From Brevundimonas bullata (GTDB lineage Bacteria; Pseudomonadota; Alphaproteobacteria; Caulobacterales; Caulobacteraceae): a DNA stretch of 64,000 nucleotides. The position numbers and the translations under genes are program-made. The notes beneath the pieces are model-generated. The model saw only the letters and a program-made list of their open reading frames with translations, did no database searches and was not told the origin of the DNA. Shown here one piece after another: positions 8,678-17,841 of the stretch. The stretch lies in the NCBI RefSeq assembly GCF_014207965.1, contig NZ_JACHLM010000005.1:1-64000 (forward strand), in the 5' to 3' direction. Every line of letters begins with the position of its first letter. Position 1 is the stretch's first letter.

Positions 8678-10183
8678 TCAGCGCATGGTCGGGATGACGA
8701 AGCTCTGATCCGTCACCGTGCCGCCGACCGATTGGGGCCAGCGCTGGGTCACGGTCTTGGTGCGGGTGTAGAAGCGCACGCCGTCGAGGCCATACTGGTT
8801 CAGGTCGCCAAAGCCCGAGCGTTTCCAGCCGCCGAAGCTGTGATAGGCGACCGGCACCGGGATCGGCACATTGATGCCGACCATGCCGACCTCGACCTGA
8901 TCCGCGAACTCGCGCGCGGCGTCGCCGTTGCGGGTGAAGATGGAGACGCCGTTGCCGTACTGGTGATTGCTGGGGAGGGCCAGCGCCTCCTCGAAACTGG
9001 CGGCGCGGACGATCTGCAAGACGGGGCCGAAGATCTCCTCCTGATAGGTCTTCATGTCGGCCGTGACGCGGTCAAACAGGGTGGGGGCCAGGAAGAAGCC
9101 GGCCTCGTGGCCTTGCAGGGCGAAGCCGCGACCATCGACCACCAGTTCGGCGCCTTCGTCGGCGCCCATCTGGATATAGGATTCGATCCTGGCCTTGTGC
9201 GCCGCCGAGACGACCGGGCCGTAGTGGGCCTCGGCATCGGTCGAGACGCCGACGCGCAGACCCGCGATGGCGGGCAGCAGCTTGGCGCGCAGGCGTTCCG
9301 CCGTCTCCTCGCCCACCGGCACGACGACGGGCAGGGCCATGCAGCGTTCGCCGGCCGAGCCGTAGGCGGCGCCGATCAGGTCGGCCACCGTCTGATCCAG
9401 ATCGGCGTCAGGCAGGACGACGCCGTGGTTCTTGGCCCCGCCCATGGCCTGGACTCGCTTGCCGTGTGCGGCGCCCAGGGCGAAGACCGACTGGGCGATG
9501 TCGGACGAGCCGACGAAGCTGACGGCCTTGATGGTCGGGTGCTTCAGGATGGCCTCGACCACATCCTTGTCGCCTTGGACCACGTTCAGGATGCCGGCGG
9601 GGGCGCCCGCCTCCATCATCAGTTCGGCCAGACGGACCGGCACCGACGGATCGCGTTCCGAGGGCTTGAGGATGAAGGCGTTGCCGCAGGCTATGGCCGG
9701 GCCGAACATCCACATCGGGATCATGGCGGGGAAGTTGAACGGGGTGATCCCGGCGACCACGCCCAGGGCCTGACGCGCCGAGAAGACGTCGATGCCCGGC
9801 CCGGCGCCTTGCGTGTATTCGCCCTTCAGCAGGTGGGGGATGCCGCATGAAAACTCGATCACCTCCAGTCCGCGCTGGATGTCGCCCTTGGAGTCGGCGA
9901 TGACCTTGCCATGCTCGGATGACAGCAGGTGAGCCAGTTCGTCCATGTGCAGTTCGAGCAGGCGTTTGAACTCGAACATCACCCGCGCGCGGCGCTGCGG
10001 ATTGACCTTGGCCCAGTCCTTCTGGGCGGCGGCGGCGTTCTCGACGGCGCGGTCCAGTTCGGACAGGGTGGCCAGCTGGACGCGGGCCTGAACCTGGCCG
10101 GTATTGGGATCGAAGACGTCGCCGAAGCGGCCGGAAGCGCCGACGACCGTCTGGCCGCCGATGAAATGTTCGATAGGGCGCAT
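8678..10183 (-). CDS. mmsA: Methylmalonate/malonate-semialdehyde dehydrogenase (CoA-acylating), IolA/MmsA
   Basis: A 501-aa NAD-dependent CoA-acylating aldehyde dehydrogenase, the usual family length. Features are the folding motif TPFNFPAMIP, nucleotide-binding FVGSSDIA, catalytic Cys about 281 in GSAGERCMAL, and EEIFGPVL. In inositol catabolism it turns malonate semialdehyde into acetyl-CoA and CO2; it can also serve valine breakdown. The start at 10183 gives the family N-terminus (IEHFIGGQ). It is the last gene of the iolC-D-E-B-mmsA operon, 4 bp after iolB, followed by a terminator. Confidence 0.95.
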   Translation of the reverse strand: MRPIEHFIGGQTVVGASGRFGDVFDPNTGQVQARVQLATLSELDRAVENAAAAQKDWAKVNPQRRARVMFEFKRLLELHMDELAHLLSSEHGKVIADSKGDIQRGLEVIEFSCGIPHLLKGEYTQGAGPGIDVFSARQALGVVAGITPFNFPAMIPMWMFGPAIACGNAFILKPSERDPSVPVRLAELMMEAGAPAGILNVVQGDKDVVEAILKHPTIKAVSFVGSSDIAQSVFALGAAHGKRVQAMGGAKNHGVVLPDADLDQTVADLIGAAYGSAGERCMALPVVVPVGEETAERLRAKLLPAIAGLRVGVSTDAEAHYGPVVSAAHKARIESYIQMGADEGAELVVDGRGFALQGHEAGFFLAPTLFDRVTADMKTYQEEIFGPVLQIVRAASFEEALALPSNHQYGNGVSIFTRNGDAAREFADQVEVGMVGINVPIPVPVAYHSFGGWKRSGFGDLNQYGLDGVRFYTRTKTVTQRWPQSVGGTVTDQSFVIPTMR

Positions 10184-10187
10184 GGTT

Positions 10188-11015
10188 CTAGTCCTTGGGA
10201 GGGGGCGGTGCGGCCGCCTTGGCAATCCAGTCGTGAGCCGGGTCGTTGCGGAAGATCCAGTGGCGTTTCGGACCCGCCATGACGTTCAGATAATAGAGGT
10301 CATAGCCGTGCGGCGCGCCGACCGGGTGATAGCCTCGCGGCACCATGACCACGTCGCCGTCCTCGACCGAGACGGTCTCGTCCAGGCTGCGGTCGTCGGT
10401 ATAGACGCGCTGGATGGCGAAGCCCTGGGGCGGGTTGAGCCGGTGGTAGTAGGTCTCCTCCAGCGCCGTTTCCTCGAAGGGAGAAGCCGTGTCGTGCTTG
10501 TGCGGTGGATAACTGGACCAGTGGCCGCCGGGGGTAATGACCTCGACCACCAGCAGGCCCTCGGCGGGCTGGGTCTCAGGCAGGATGTTGCGGACATGGC
10601 GGGTGTTGGTCCCGGCGCCGCGAACCTCGCGCGGCATGTCTGTCTCAGCGATCAGGCGGGGAGCGCCAAGGCCGATGCCGGGCGCGGTGCAGACGGCCAG
10701 TTCGACCGGGCCGCGCGCGGTGACGGCGTAGGCCGTTCCGGCGGGGACATAGACGGCGCCCGGCGCGCGATCCTCGAACGGCGTGGCGCGACCGCCGACG
10801 GCGTCGAAGGCGGCGTCGCCCGCTGTGATGTCGGCGGTTCCGGCGACGACGACCAGACAGGCTTCCCGCCCGGCCTCGCCGCCCGAATGCGTCTGGCCGT
10901 CGCTCAGGCGCACGACCTTGAAGCCGACATGGTCCCAGCCCGCGCTTTGCGGCGTGACCTCCAGCACCGAGCCGTCGGCGGCGGGGGCGTGGGGCCGGAC
11001 GCGCAAGCCCGACAT
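10188..11015 (-). CDS. iolB: 5-deoxy-glucuronate isomerase IolB
   Basis: A 275-aa bicupin enzyme converting 5-deoxy-D-glucuronate to 2-deoxy-5-keto-D-gluconate. Metal-ligand motifs are visible: YPPHKHD and a Glu in FEETALEETYYHR, with a later His in MVPRGYHPVGAPHGY. Length matches the family. The ATG at 11015 overlaps the iolE stop (ATGA arrangement), so translation is probably coupled; a longer in-frame extension is antisense-like and not supported. Confidence 0.95.
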   Translation of the reverse strand: MSGLRVRPHAPAADGSVLEVTPQSAGWDHVGFKVVRLSDGQTHSGGEAGREACLVVVAGTADITAGDAAFDAVGGRATPFEDRAPGAVYVPAGTAYAVTARGPVELAVCTAPGIGLGAPRLIAETDMPREVRGAGTNTRHVRNILPETQPAEGLLVVEVITPGGHWSSYPPHKHDTASPFEETALEETYYHRLNPPQGFAIQRVYTDDRSLDETVSVEDGDVVMVPRGYHPVGAPHGYDLYYLNVMAGPKRHWIFRNDPAHDWIAKAAAPPPPKD

Positions 11016-11905
11016 CAGACCAGCTCCGCCTCGGCGGCGCGGGCCTTCAGCGTCTTCAGTCCCAGGTCGGCATAGGTGCGGGGTTCGGCCACCGACGGGT
11101 CCTGTTCGGCCTCGATGACGATCCAGCCGGAATAGTCCATGCGCTTCAGCGCCTGCATGATCTCGGCGTAGTCGATGCCGCCGTCGCCGGGGACGGTGAA
11201 CATCCCGGCCAGCACGCCGTCGAGGAAGCTGGAGCCGCGCGACTTCTGCTTGGTGAAGGTCTCCCACCGCACGTCCTTGCAGTGGACGTGGGCGACGCGG
11301 CCGGGGTGGTCGCAGATGATAGCCAGAGAGTTGACCCCGCCCAGAGCGGCGTGGCCGGTGTCGAGCGTCAGCCCAACCGAGGGGCCGGTCGCGGCGATGA
11401 AGGCGTTCACGTCGCCGGCGGTTTCGACCACGGTGCCGAGGTGGTGGTGATAGGCGAACTTCAGCCCTTCCGACTTCACATAGTCGGCCACGTCGGTCAT
11501 GCGGGCGCCGAAGGTCTTCCAGTCGCGGGCGGCCAGACGCGGGGCGCCGGTCAGGGGCACGGCGCGGTCGCCATGGACGGCGTTCGAGGTCTCGGCGAAG
11601 ACGAAGACCGACGAGCCCATGGCCTTGAGCAGGTGCAGATGGTCCTGCAGGGCGTCGATCTCGGCATCGGCGTTCTGAACCAGCAGGGAGCCGGAATACC
11701 AGCCGCCGATCAGGTCCAGACCATAGCTATCCAGCAGAGGCTTCAGCGTCGCCGCATCTCGCGGGAACTTGCCGCCCAGCTCGACGCCCTCGAAACCGAC
11801 GTCTCGGATATCGGCCAGGATGCTGTCCAGCGGCGTGTCGCCGCCCAGTTCGGGCATGTCGTCATTGGCCCAGGCGATCGGGCTGACGCCCCAGCGTATC
11901 GTCAT
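11015..11905 (-). CDS. iolE: Inosose dehydratase IolE
   Basis: A 296-aa TIM-barrel sugar-isomerase/endonuclease-IV-like protein at normal IolE length. It dehydrates 2-keto-myo-inositol to 3D-trihydroxycyclohexane-1,2-dione. Family-typical stretches are WGVSPIAWANDD at the N-terminus, GFEGVELGGKFP, FAYHHHLGT and LDTGHA, with metal-binding Glu/His residues in the barrel and a C-terminal IVIEAEQDPSVA. The start at 11905 overlaps the iolD stop by four bases (ATGA). Confidence 0.95.
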   Translation of the reverse strand: MTIRWGVSPIAWANDDMPELGGDTPLDSILADIRDVGFEGVELGGKFPRDAATLKPLLDSYGLDLIGGWYSGSLLVQNADAEIDALQDHLHLLKAMGSSVFVFAETSNAVHGDRAVPLTGAPRLAARDWKTFGARMTDVADYVKSEGLKFAYHHHLGTVVETAGDVNAFIAATGPSVGLTLDTGHAALGGVNSLAIICDHPGRVAHVHCKDVRWETFTKQKSRGSSFLDGVLAGMFTVPGDGGIDYAEIMQALKRMDYSGWIVIEAEQDPSVAEPRTYADLGLKTLKARAAEAELV

Positions 11906-13740
11906 GACAGGTCTCTCTTCATACGGACGCCGGCGTCGTAATCGGCGCGCGCGGCGTTGACTTGCGGGCGGTCGGACACCTCGGGGACGGCGACGTCCCA
12001 CCACCAGCCGCCGGCCTCGGTGGTCTTCAGCGGGTCGGTGTCGATGACCACGACATAGGAGCGGTCGGCGGCGCGGGCGCGCGCCATGGCGGCCTCGAAC
12101 CCGGCCAGATCGGCTACATGCTCGGCCTCTGCGCCCAGACTGCGGGCGTGGGCGGCGAAGTCGATCTGGGGCAGGGTTTCGTGGGCGCTGTCGGCCAGAA
12201 GGTTATTGAAGCCGGGGCTGCCGGTGGCCTGCTGCAGGCGGTTGATGCACCCAAAGCCCCGGTTGTCGAGCAGGGTCACGATCAGTTTCTGGCCCATCAT
12301 CACCGAGGTCGCGAGTTCGGAGTTCATCATCAGATAGCTGCCGTCGCCGACCATGACGATCACCTCGCGCTCCGGCTCGGCCATCTTGACCCCCAGCCCG
12401 CCCGCGATCTCGTAACCCATGCACGAGAAGCCGTATTCCAGGTGGTAGCCGCCTGGCCGGGTCGTGCGCCACAGCTTGTGCAACTCGCCGGGCAGGCCGC
12501 CGGCGGCGCAGACCATGATCGCGTCCTCGCCCATGGCGCGCTGCACGGCGCCGATGACTTGCGCATCAGAGGGCAGGGTCTGGCCGGGGGCGAACGTCGT
12601 GGCGGCTTCGACCGCGACGTTCCAGTCAGCCACTGCCGCCTGATGACGGTCGGCATTGGGCGCGCGCCAGCCGGCCAGGGCGTCGATCAGGGTCTCGACC
12701 ACCACGCGGGCGTCGCCCACGACCGGTTCGGCGCCATGCTTGTGCGCGTCGAACGGCTGGAGGTTGATCTGGAACAGGCGGCGGTCAGGGAACAGGCTGC
12801 GCGAGCCGGTGGTGAAGTCGGCCAGGCGAGTGCCGACGCCGATGATGAGGTCCGATTCCGAGGCCGCCGCGTTGGCCGAACTCGATCCGGTCACGCCCAC
12901 AGATCCCAGCGCGTTCGGGTGAGTCCAGGCGAGTGAACCCTTACCCGCCTGGGTTTCGGCAACGGGGAGGCCGACGGCCTCGGAAAGCTGCGCCAGCGCC
13001 GTTTCGGCGCGGCTGTAGAGGACGCCGCCGCCCGCCACGATCAACGGGCGCTTGGCCGCCTTGATGGCGACTATCAGCGCCTCGATCTCGCCCGCGTCGG
13101 CGGGTTGACGGCGTTCGCGCCAGACGCGGCGGTCAAAGAAGGCGGCGGGATAGTCGAAGGCCTCGGCCTGGACATCCTGGCAGAAGGCCACGGTGGCCGG
13201 GCCGCAGGCGGCGGGGTCCAGCAGGGTCGCCAGCGCCTTGGGCAGGGCGTCCATGATCTGTTCGGGCCGGGTGATCCGGTCGAAGTAACGCGACACCGGC
13301 CGGAAGCAGTCGTTGGCCGTGACCGTGCCGTCGCCGAAGGCTTCGACCTGTTGCAGCACCGGATCGGGGCGGCGGCTGGCGTAAACGTCGCCGGGCAGGA
13401 ACAGCACCGGCAGCCGGTTCACATGGGCCAGGGCGGCGGCGGTGACCATGTTGGTCGCGCCGGGACCGATGGAGGTGGTGCAGATCATCGCCCGCTGGCG
13501 CCGCATCTGCTTGGCGTAGGCGACAGCGGCGTGGGCCATCCCCTGTTCGTTGTGGGCGCGCCAGGTCGGCAGGACGTCGCGATGCGCGTGCAGGGCCTCG
13601 CCCAGACCGGCGACGTTGCCGTGGCCGAAGATGGCCCAGCAGCCGGCGAAATAGGGGACTTCGGCGCCATCGACGACGACGTGTTGCGCGGCCAGCCAGC
13701 GAACGGCGGCCTGGGCGGCGGTCAGGCGAATCGTGGTCAC
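11902..13740 (-). CDS. iolD: 3D-(3,5/4)-trihydroxycyclohexane-1,2-dione hydrolase IolD
   Basis: A 612-aa TPP-dependent ring-opening enzyme that produces 5-deoxy-glucuronate. The N-terminal TPP domain carries the family phrase GCWAIFGHGNVAGLGEAL and the catalytic Glu in AHNEQGMAHAA. The C-terminal TPP/Mg motif is GDGSYLMMNSE...DNRGFGCI. It starts with GTG at 13740, 2 bp after the iolC stop, with AGGAAG about 11 bases upstream. Longer in-frame extensions are arginine-rich and not credible. Confidence 0.94.
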   Translation of the reverse strand: MTTIRLTAAQAAVRWLAAQHVVVDGAEVPYFAGCWAIFGHGNVAGLGEALHAHRDVLPTWRAHNEQGMAHAAVAYAKQMRRQRAMICTTSIGPGATNMVTAAALAHVNRLPVLFLPGDVYASRRPDPVLQQVEAFGDGTVTANDCFRPVSRYFDRITRPEQIMDALPKALATLLDPAACGPATVAFCQDVQAEAFDYPAAFFDRRVWRERRQPADAGEIEALIVAIKAAKRPLIVAGGGVLYSRAETALAQLSEAVGLPVAETQAGKGSLAWTHPNALGSVGVTGSSSANAAASESDLIIGVGTRLADFTTGSRSLFPDRRLFQINLQPFDAHKHGAEPVVGDARVVVETLIDALAGWRAPNADRHQAAVADWNVAVEAATTFAPGQTLPSDAQVIGAVQRAMGEDAIMVCAAGGLPGELHKLWRTTRPGGYHLEYGFSCMGYEIAGGLGVKMAEPEREVIVMVGDGSYLMMNSELATSVMMGQKLIVTLLDNRGFGCINRLQQATGSPGFNNLLADSAHETLPQIDFAAHARSLGAEAEHVADLAGFEAAMARARAADRSYVVVIDTDPLKTTEAGGWWWDVAVPEVSDRPQVNAARADYDAGVRMKRDLS

Positions 13741-13742
13741 GG

Positions 13743-15689
13743 TCAGACGGCTTCCTGCAAGGCGGCGGCGGGGCGGACGAGACGTTGACGCGCCGCGCGC
13801 CAGGCGTCGACCAGAACCGCAAACCGGCCCGACAGATCGGCGATGGCGGCCTCGTCGTCCATGCGGCCGGTCAGCCATTGCTCGGCGGCCTCGGCGAAGA
13901 TGGTGCGGCCGACGGCGAAGCCCTTGATGATCGGGGCGGCGGCCGCCGCCTCGAACGAGGCGATCAGCGCGTCCTGCGGCGCCGACAGGCCCAGCAGCAG
14001 CACGCCCCGGCAGTGGGGATCATTGGCGCGGATGGTGGTCTCGACATGGACCCAGGCGGCGCGGTCGTCGGTCGGTTCCAGCTTCCACCAGTCGGGCTTC
14101 ATGCCCAGGTCGTAGAGGCGCTGGATGGCGCGGGCGATGGTGTGGGAATCGACCGTCCCGATGCCCGAGGCGATGATCTCGACCAGCAGTTCGTGGCCGG
14201 TCTTGCGGCAGGCGTCTTGCAGCCGCAGCAACTGGCGCTCTTGCCGCTCGCGCATCTCGGCGGTGTCGTCGGGGTGATAGAAGGCCAGGCATTTGACCAC
14301 ATGGTTGTGCGGCCAGGTCGCCAGTTCCGTGGCTACGTCGGCCGAACTTTCAAACTCCAGCGGACGCGAGCCGGGCAGTTCGATGGGGCGGCCGATCCAG
14401 TAGGGATGGTCCGCCGCCGCCTCTAGCCCTCGTATCCCGAAGCGGCCGTCCAGCAGGACGCCGAAGCGCGGGTCGCCCTGCGCCAGCCGATCGACTGCCT
14501 TGAGCGCCAAGGCCTTGAAGGCCGGGATGCGGGCGGGATCGGCGCCGACCTTGCGGCACAGATCTTCGAACTGGCTGCGGTGGTCCATGGCCAGGACCGT
14601 CAGTTCGTCGGGAACAGCGGCGCGGGTGGTGACCCAGTGGATATGCTCCAGCTCGGCGTCCTCGCGCAGGCGGAACGGACGGTCCGCGCCGTTGAGGAAC
14701 AGTTGCAGCTCTTCCCAAGTCGGCATGGCCGGGGCGCAGCCGTGGCGCGAAACGACGATGGCGCCGCAGGCGTTGCCGTATTCGCAGCAGGTCTCCAGCG
14801 GCGCGTCGCGCAGCCAGCCGCGCAGGAAGCCGGCCATGAAGGCGTCGCCGGCGCCCAGCACATTATAGACCTCGACGCGGAAGCCGCGCCCGACCACGCC
14901 GTCGTCCAGGCTGGCGGGAATGGCGGCGGGGAAGGCCGAGCAACCGTCGGGGCCGCGCTTGCACACCAGCAGGGCCGGGCTGCGCTCGCGGATGGCGCGT
15001 AGGGCGGTCAGGGTGTCGGTCGAACCGCCGAGGATGTGGATTTCTTCTTCCGTGCCGACGATCAGGTCGCACAGGGGCAGGACCTGTTGCAGGCGGGCGG
15101 TGACGGCGGCGTCGGCGACGAAGCGGTTCTCGCCCATGTCCTTGCCGGTCAGGCCCCACAGGACAGGCCGGTAGTCGATATCGAACACCACCCGGCCGCC
15201 CGCCGCCTTGACCAGTTCGCAGGCGCGGATCGAGGCATCGAATACGGCCGGCTGCGACAGGTGGGTGCCGTTGATCAGCACGGCGCCGGCCGACTGGATG
15301 AAGGCCGCGTCCACGTCGTCGCCATCCAGCGCCATGTCGGCGCAGTTCTCGCGGTAGAAGATCAGAGGGAAGGTGTCGGGATCGCGGATGCCGAGGAAGA
15401 CCAGGGCCGTCAGCCGCGTCTTGTCCTCGATCACGCCGTCGACGGCGACGCCTTCGCGGGCCAGTTGTTCGCGGATGAAACGACCGAAATGATCGGCGCC
15501 GACGCGGGTCAGAAGGCCGGTGTTCAGGCCCAGTCGCGATCCGCCGACGGCCGTGTTGGTGGGGCTGCCGCCGATGTATTTGGCGAAGGAGGTCATGTCC
15601 TCCAGCCGCCCGCCGATCTGCTGGCCGTACAGGTCCACGCAGGACCGGCCCACTGTGATCAGATCAAGCCGAGGAGAGGCAACCGCCAT
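13743..15689 (-). CDS. iolC: Bifunctional IolC: 5-dehydro-2-deoxygluconokinase fused to DUF2090 aldolase-like domain
   Basis: A 648-aa fusion. Residues about 1-320 form a PfkB-type kinase (start LDLITVGRSCVDLYG, ATP/catalytic motif GAGDAFMAGF) that phosphorylates 2-deoxy-5-keto-gluconate. Residues about 335-640 form a DUF2090 domain (LAMDHRSQFE, KCLAFYHPDD, LLGLSAP), which in proteobacteria is thought to do the IolJ-type aldol cleavage to DHAP and malonate semialdehyde. No separate iolJ is present, consistent with the fusion. The start at 15689 matches family alignment; 15716 is a weaker alternative. First gene of the iolC-D-E-B-mmsA operon. Confidence 0.94.
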   Translation of the reverse strand: MAVASPRLDLITVGRSCVDLYGQQIGGRLEDMTSFAKYIGGSPTNTAVGGSRLGLNTGLLTRVGADHFGRFIREQLAREGVAVDGVIEDKTRLTALVFLGIRDPDTFPLIFYRENCADMALDGDDVDAAFIQSAGAVLINGTHLSQPAVFDASIRACELVKAAGGRVVFDIDYRPVLWGLTGKDMGENRFVADAAVTARLQQVLPLCDLIVGTEEEIHILGGSTDTLTALRAIRERSPALLVCKRGPDGCSAFPAAIPASLDDGVVGRGFRVEVYNVLGAGDAFMAGFLRGWLRDAPLETCCEYGNACGAIVVSRHGCAPAMPTWEELQLFLNGADRPFRLREDAELEHIHWVTTRAAVPDELTVLAMDHRSQFEDLCRKVGADPARIPAFKALALKAVDRLAQGDPRFGVLLDGRFGIRGLEAAADHPYWIGRPIELPGSRPLEFESSADVATELATWPHNHVVKCLAFYHPDDTAEMRERQERQLLRLQDACRKTGHELLVEIIASGIGTVDSHTIARAIQRLYDLGMKPDWWKLEPTDDRAAWVHVETTIRANDPHCRGVLLLGLSAPQDALIASFEAAAAAPIIKGFAVGRTIFAEAAEQWLTGRMDDEAAIADLSGRFAVLVDAWRAARQRLVRPAAALQEAV

Positions 15690-15774
15690 TCGGGATCGTC
15701 TTTCGCCATGCAACACTCGCCCGCCCCGTGCGGTCGATATGTAACGTATATTCTAGCGATGGAACGTTCGCAAC

Positions 15775-15788
15775 AGATGTTTCATTCT
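15775..15788. promoter_or_regulatory. Candidate IolR operator upstream of iolC
   Basis: On the minus strand this reads AGAATGAAACATCT, an AGAA-N6-ATCT near-match to the AGAA-N6-TTCT site at 16778, with which it shares the 10-mer ACAGAATGAA. GAACGTTC occurs nearby (15762-15769) in both regions. It overlaps the end of the RpiR gene and precedes the iolC start by about 90 bp. Confidence 0.35.
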
Positions 15789-16675
15789 GTCGCGCGGTTT
15801 CGCGCCGGACGCAGGGCGGACGGGCGTTTCTCGGTCTGCGAGGCGGCGAAGGCGTAGGAAATGACCAGGGCCTGGGCCAGGCACATGGAGGCCGACAGCG
15901 AACGGAACTTGCGAATCTCGGCTTCGCGGACCTGCAGCACCAGGTCGGCGGGCTTGGCCACCGGGCTGACCAGACTGTCGCTGATCGACAGGACGGCGGC
16001 GCCGCGATCCACGGCGTCCTCGATCAGTTGCACCGCCTCTTCGGCATAGGGGTGGTAGCTGACGGCGATCAGCAGATCGCGGTCGGAAATCGCGTGGACC
16101 TGCTGGCGGGTCATTCCGCCGACGCTGTCGACGAACAGGGTCTTCTTGTCCACCTGATGCAAGGAGTAGGCGATGTAGGCGGCGACCGGGAAGGAGCGGC
16201 GGAAGCCCGCCACATAGACGGTGTCGGCCTTGTCGATCATGGCCACGGCGGCGGCCATATCCTTGGCCGAGACGATTTCCGACAGGTTCTGAAGGGCCAG
16301 GGTATTGCCCTCGATGAACTCGGCCAGGACCTGGGCCGGGTCGCCGACGGCGCTGCCGTCCACGGTTTCCGAGAACTGGCGGACCCGTTCGCTGTAGCCC
16401 AGGGCGGCCGCGCCCGACAGCAGGCCGTCGCGGAACAGCCGCTGCATCTGGGTAGCCCCGTCGTAGCCGAAGGTCTTGGCGAAGCGGACGATGGCCGAGG
16501 GCTGGACGCCGCTGCGGTCGGCCAGCACCGCCAATGTCTCCAGCGCCACGGCGTTGGGTTCGTCCAGCACATAACGGGCGATCTGCTGCAACCGCTTGCT
16601 CAGCGATTCGTAACGCTCAAGGATGGCGGCGCGCAGTTCTTCGGCCGTGGCGGGCGGCGTAGGGGTGTCGGTCAT
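15782..16675 (-). CDS. iolR: RpiR-family transcriptional regulator, probable IolR
   Basis: A 297-aa protein with an N-terminal helix-turn-helix (about 35-85, with SLSKRLQQIARYVLD and RSGVQPSAIVRFAKTFGYDG) and a C-terminal SIS sugar-phosphate-binding domain (about 130-270, with YVAGFRRSFPVAAYIAYSL and AVSYHPYAEEA). RpiR regulators control iol genes in alphaproteobacteria, usually as repressors relieved by an inositol-pathway intermediate. It lies between iolC (same strand, downstream) and divergent iolG, with NGAA-N6-TTCN palindromes on both sides. The start at 16675 is chosen because the HTH follows; the 19-residue upstream extension is not conserved-looking. Confidence 0.9.
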   Translation of the reverse strand: MTDTPTPPATAEELRAAILERYESLSKRLQQIARYVLDEPNAVALETLAVLADRSGVQPSAIVRFAKTFGYDGATQMQRLFRDGLLSGAAALGYSERVRQFSETVDGSAVGDPAQVLAEFIEGNTLALQNLSEIVSAKDMAAAVAMIDKADTVYVAGFRRSFPVAAYIAYSLHQVDKKTLFVDSVGGMTRQQVHAISDRDLLIAVSYHPYAEEAVQLIEDAVDRGAAVLSISDSLVSPVAKPADLVLQVREAEIRKFRSLSASMCLAQALVISYAFAASQTEKRPSALRPARNRATE

Positions 16676-16752
16676 CGCAGTCCCGTCGAGGTTGTTCGGA
16701 GCCAACCTAGCGCCCGTCGCGACCGCCCTCAATGGAATGAAGTGTCGCTCCT

Positions 16753-16791
16753 TGAAAATTCTATTTCATAGATAGACAGAATGAACGTTCT
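16753..16791. promoter_or_regulatory. Twin candidate IolR operators in the iolR-iolG divergent promoter
   Basis: Two inverted repeats are visible: TGAAA-N6-TTTCA at 16753-16768 and a perfect AGAA-N6-TTCT at 16778-16791. Their centres are 24 bp apart, roughly on the same face of the helix. They sit in the 151-bp region between divergent iolR and iolG. The form resembles the GGAA-N6-TTCC IolR motif known from rhizobia. Confidence 0.5.
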
Positions 16792-16826
16792 ATGGTGTTT
16801 CGAGGCTCGAACGGCGGGAGGGCGAC

Positions 16827-17828
16827 ATGGAACAGACATTCCAGAATGTGATCGACGTGGCCCTGATCGGGGCCGGGCGCATGGGCTCGATCCATGGGCC
16901 GAACGCCGCCCGCCATCCGGGGCTAAAGCTGAAATATGTCGTGGACCGTCACGGCGAGAATGCAAGCCGTCTGGCCGACGCTTTCGACGCCGAGGTCGCC
17001 GCCTTGGAGCAGGTGCTGGCCGACCCGTCGATTGGCGGGGTCCTGGTCTGCAGTTCGACCGATCAACATCTGGATCATGTCCTGGCCGCCGTGGCAGCGG
17101 GCAAGGCGGTCTTTTGCGAGAAGCCGCTGGATCTCGATTTGGAAAAGGTTCGCGCGGCGGGACCGGCGTTGAGAGACGCCCGGCTGATGCTGGCCTTCAA
17201 CCGGCGCTTTGATCCGCATTTCGTAGCGCTGAAGGCGCGGGTGGACGCGGGCGCGGTCGGGCGGCTGGAGAGTCTGCACCTGACCAATCACGATCCCGCC
17301 GCCCCGCCGCCGGGCTTCATCCCGACCAGCGGCGGCCTGTTCAAGGACTTCACCATTCACGATCTCGATCTGGCGCGCTGGCTGCTGGACGAGCCGATCG
17401 TCGAGGTTTTCGCCACGGCGTCCTGTCTGGTCGATCCCGAGATCGGGCGTCAGGGCGATGTGGACACGGCCCGCACCCTGTTGAAGACGGCGTCGGGACG
17501 GCTGTGCGTCATCTCCAACACGCGCCGCAGCGGCTATGGCTATGATCAGCGGATCGAGGCCTTCGGCTCGGGCGGCATGGTCGCCGCCGGCAATCTGGCC
17601 GGCGACACGGTGCATGTGGCGACCGAAGCCGGGCTGACCGGCACGCCGATCCTGCCGGGGTTCCTGCAACGCTACGCGGGCGCCTATCGCGCCGAGATGG
17701 ATCATTTCGCCGAGGTGGTTCACGGACGATGCGAACCGGCCGTGGGCTATGAGGCAGGGCTGCAGGCCCTGGCTCTGGCCGAAGCTTGCGACCTGTCCGT
17801 GCGGACGGGGCGTCCAGTCAGATTTTGA
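16827..17828 (+). CDS. iolG: Inositol 2-dehydrogenase IolG, copy 1
   Basis: A 333-aa Gfo/Idh/MocA-family NAD-dependent dehydrogenase. An N-terminal Rossmann motif (LIGAGRMGSIHGPN), the EKP motif with catalytic Lys (FCEKPLDLD) and a catalytic Asp/His pair in FKDFTIHDLDLARW are visible. It oxidises myo-inositol to 2-keto-myo-inositol. The ATG at 16827 follows GGGAGG. It is divergent from the RpiR regulator and followed after 13 bp by a second, clearly homologous iolG; the two may differ in inositol isomer. Confidence 0.92.
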   Translation: MEQTFQNVIDVALIGAGRMGSIHGPNAARHPGLKLKYVVDRHGENASRLADAFDAEVAALEQVLADPSIGGVLVCSSTDQHLDHVLAAVAAGKAVFCEKPLDLDLEKVRAAGPALRDARLMLAFNRRFDPHFVALKARVDAGAVGRLESLHLTNHDPAAPPPGFIPTSGGLFKDFTIHDLDLARWLLDEPIVEVFATASCLVDPEIGRQGDVDTARTLLKTASGRLCVISNTRRSGYGYDQRIEAFGSGGMVAAGNLAGDTVHVATEAGLTGTPILPGFLQRYAGAYRAEMDHFAEVVHGRCEPAVGYEAGLQALALAEACDLSVRTGRPVRF

Positions 17829-17841
17829 GGGAGTGGATTTC

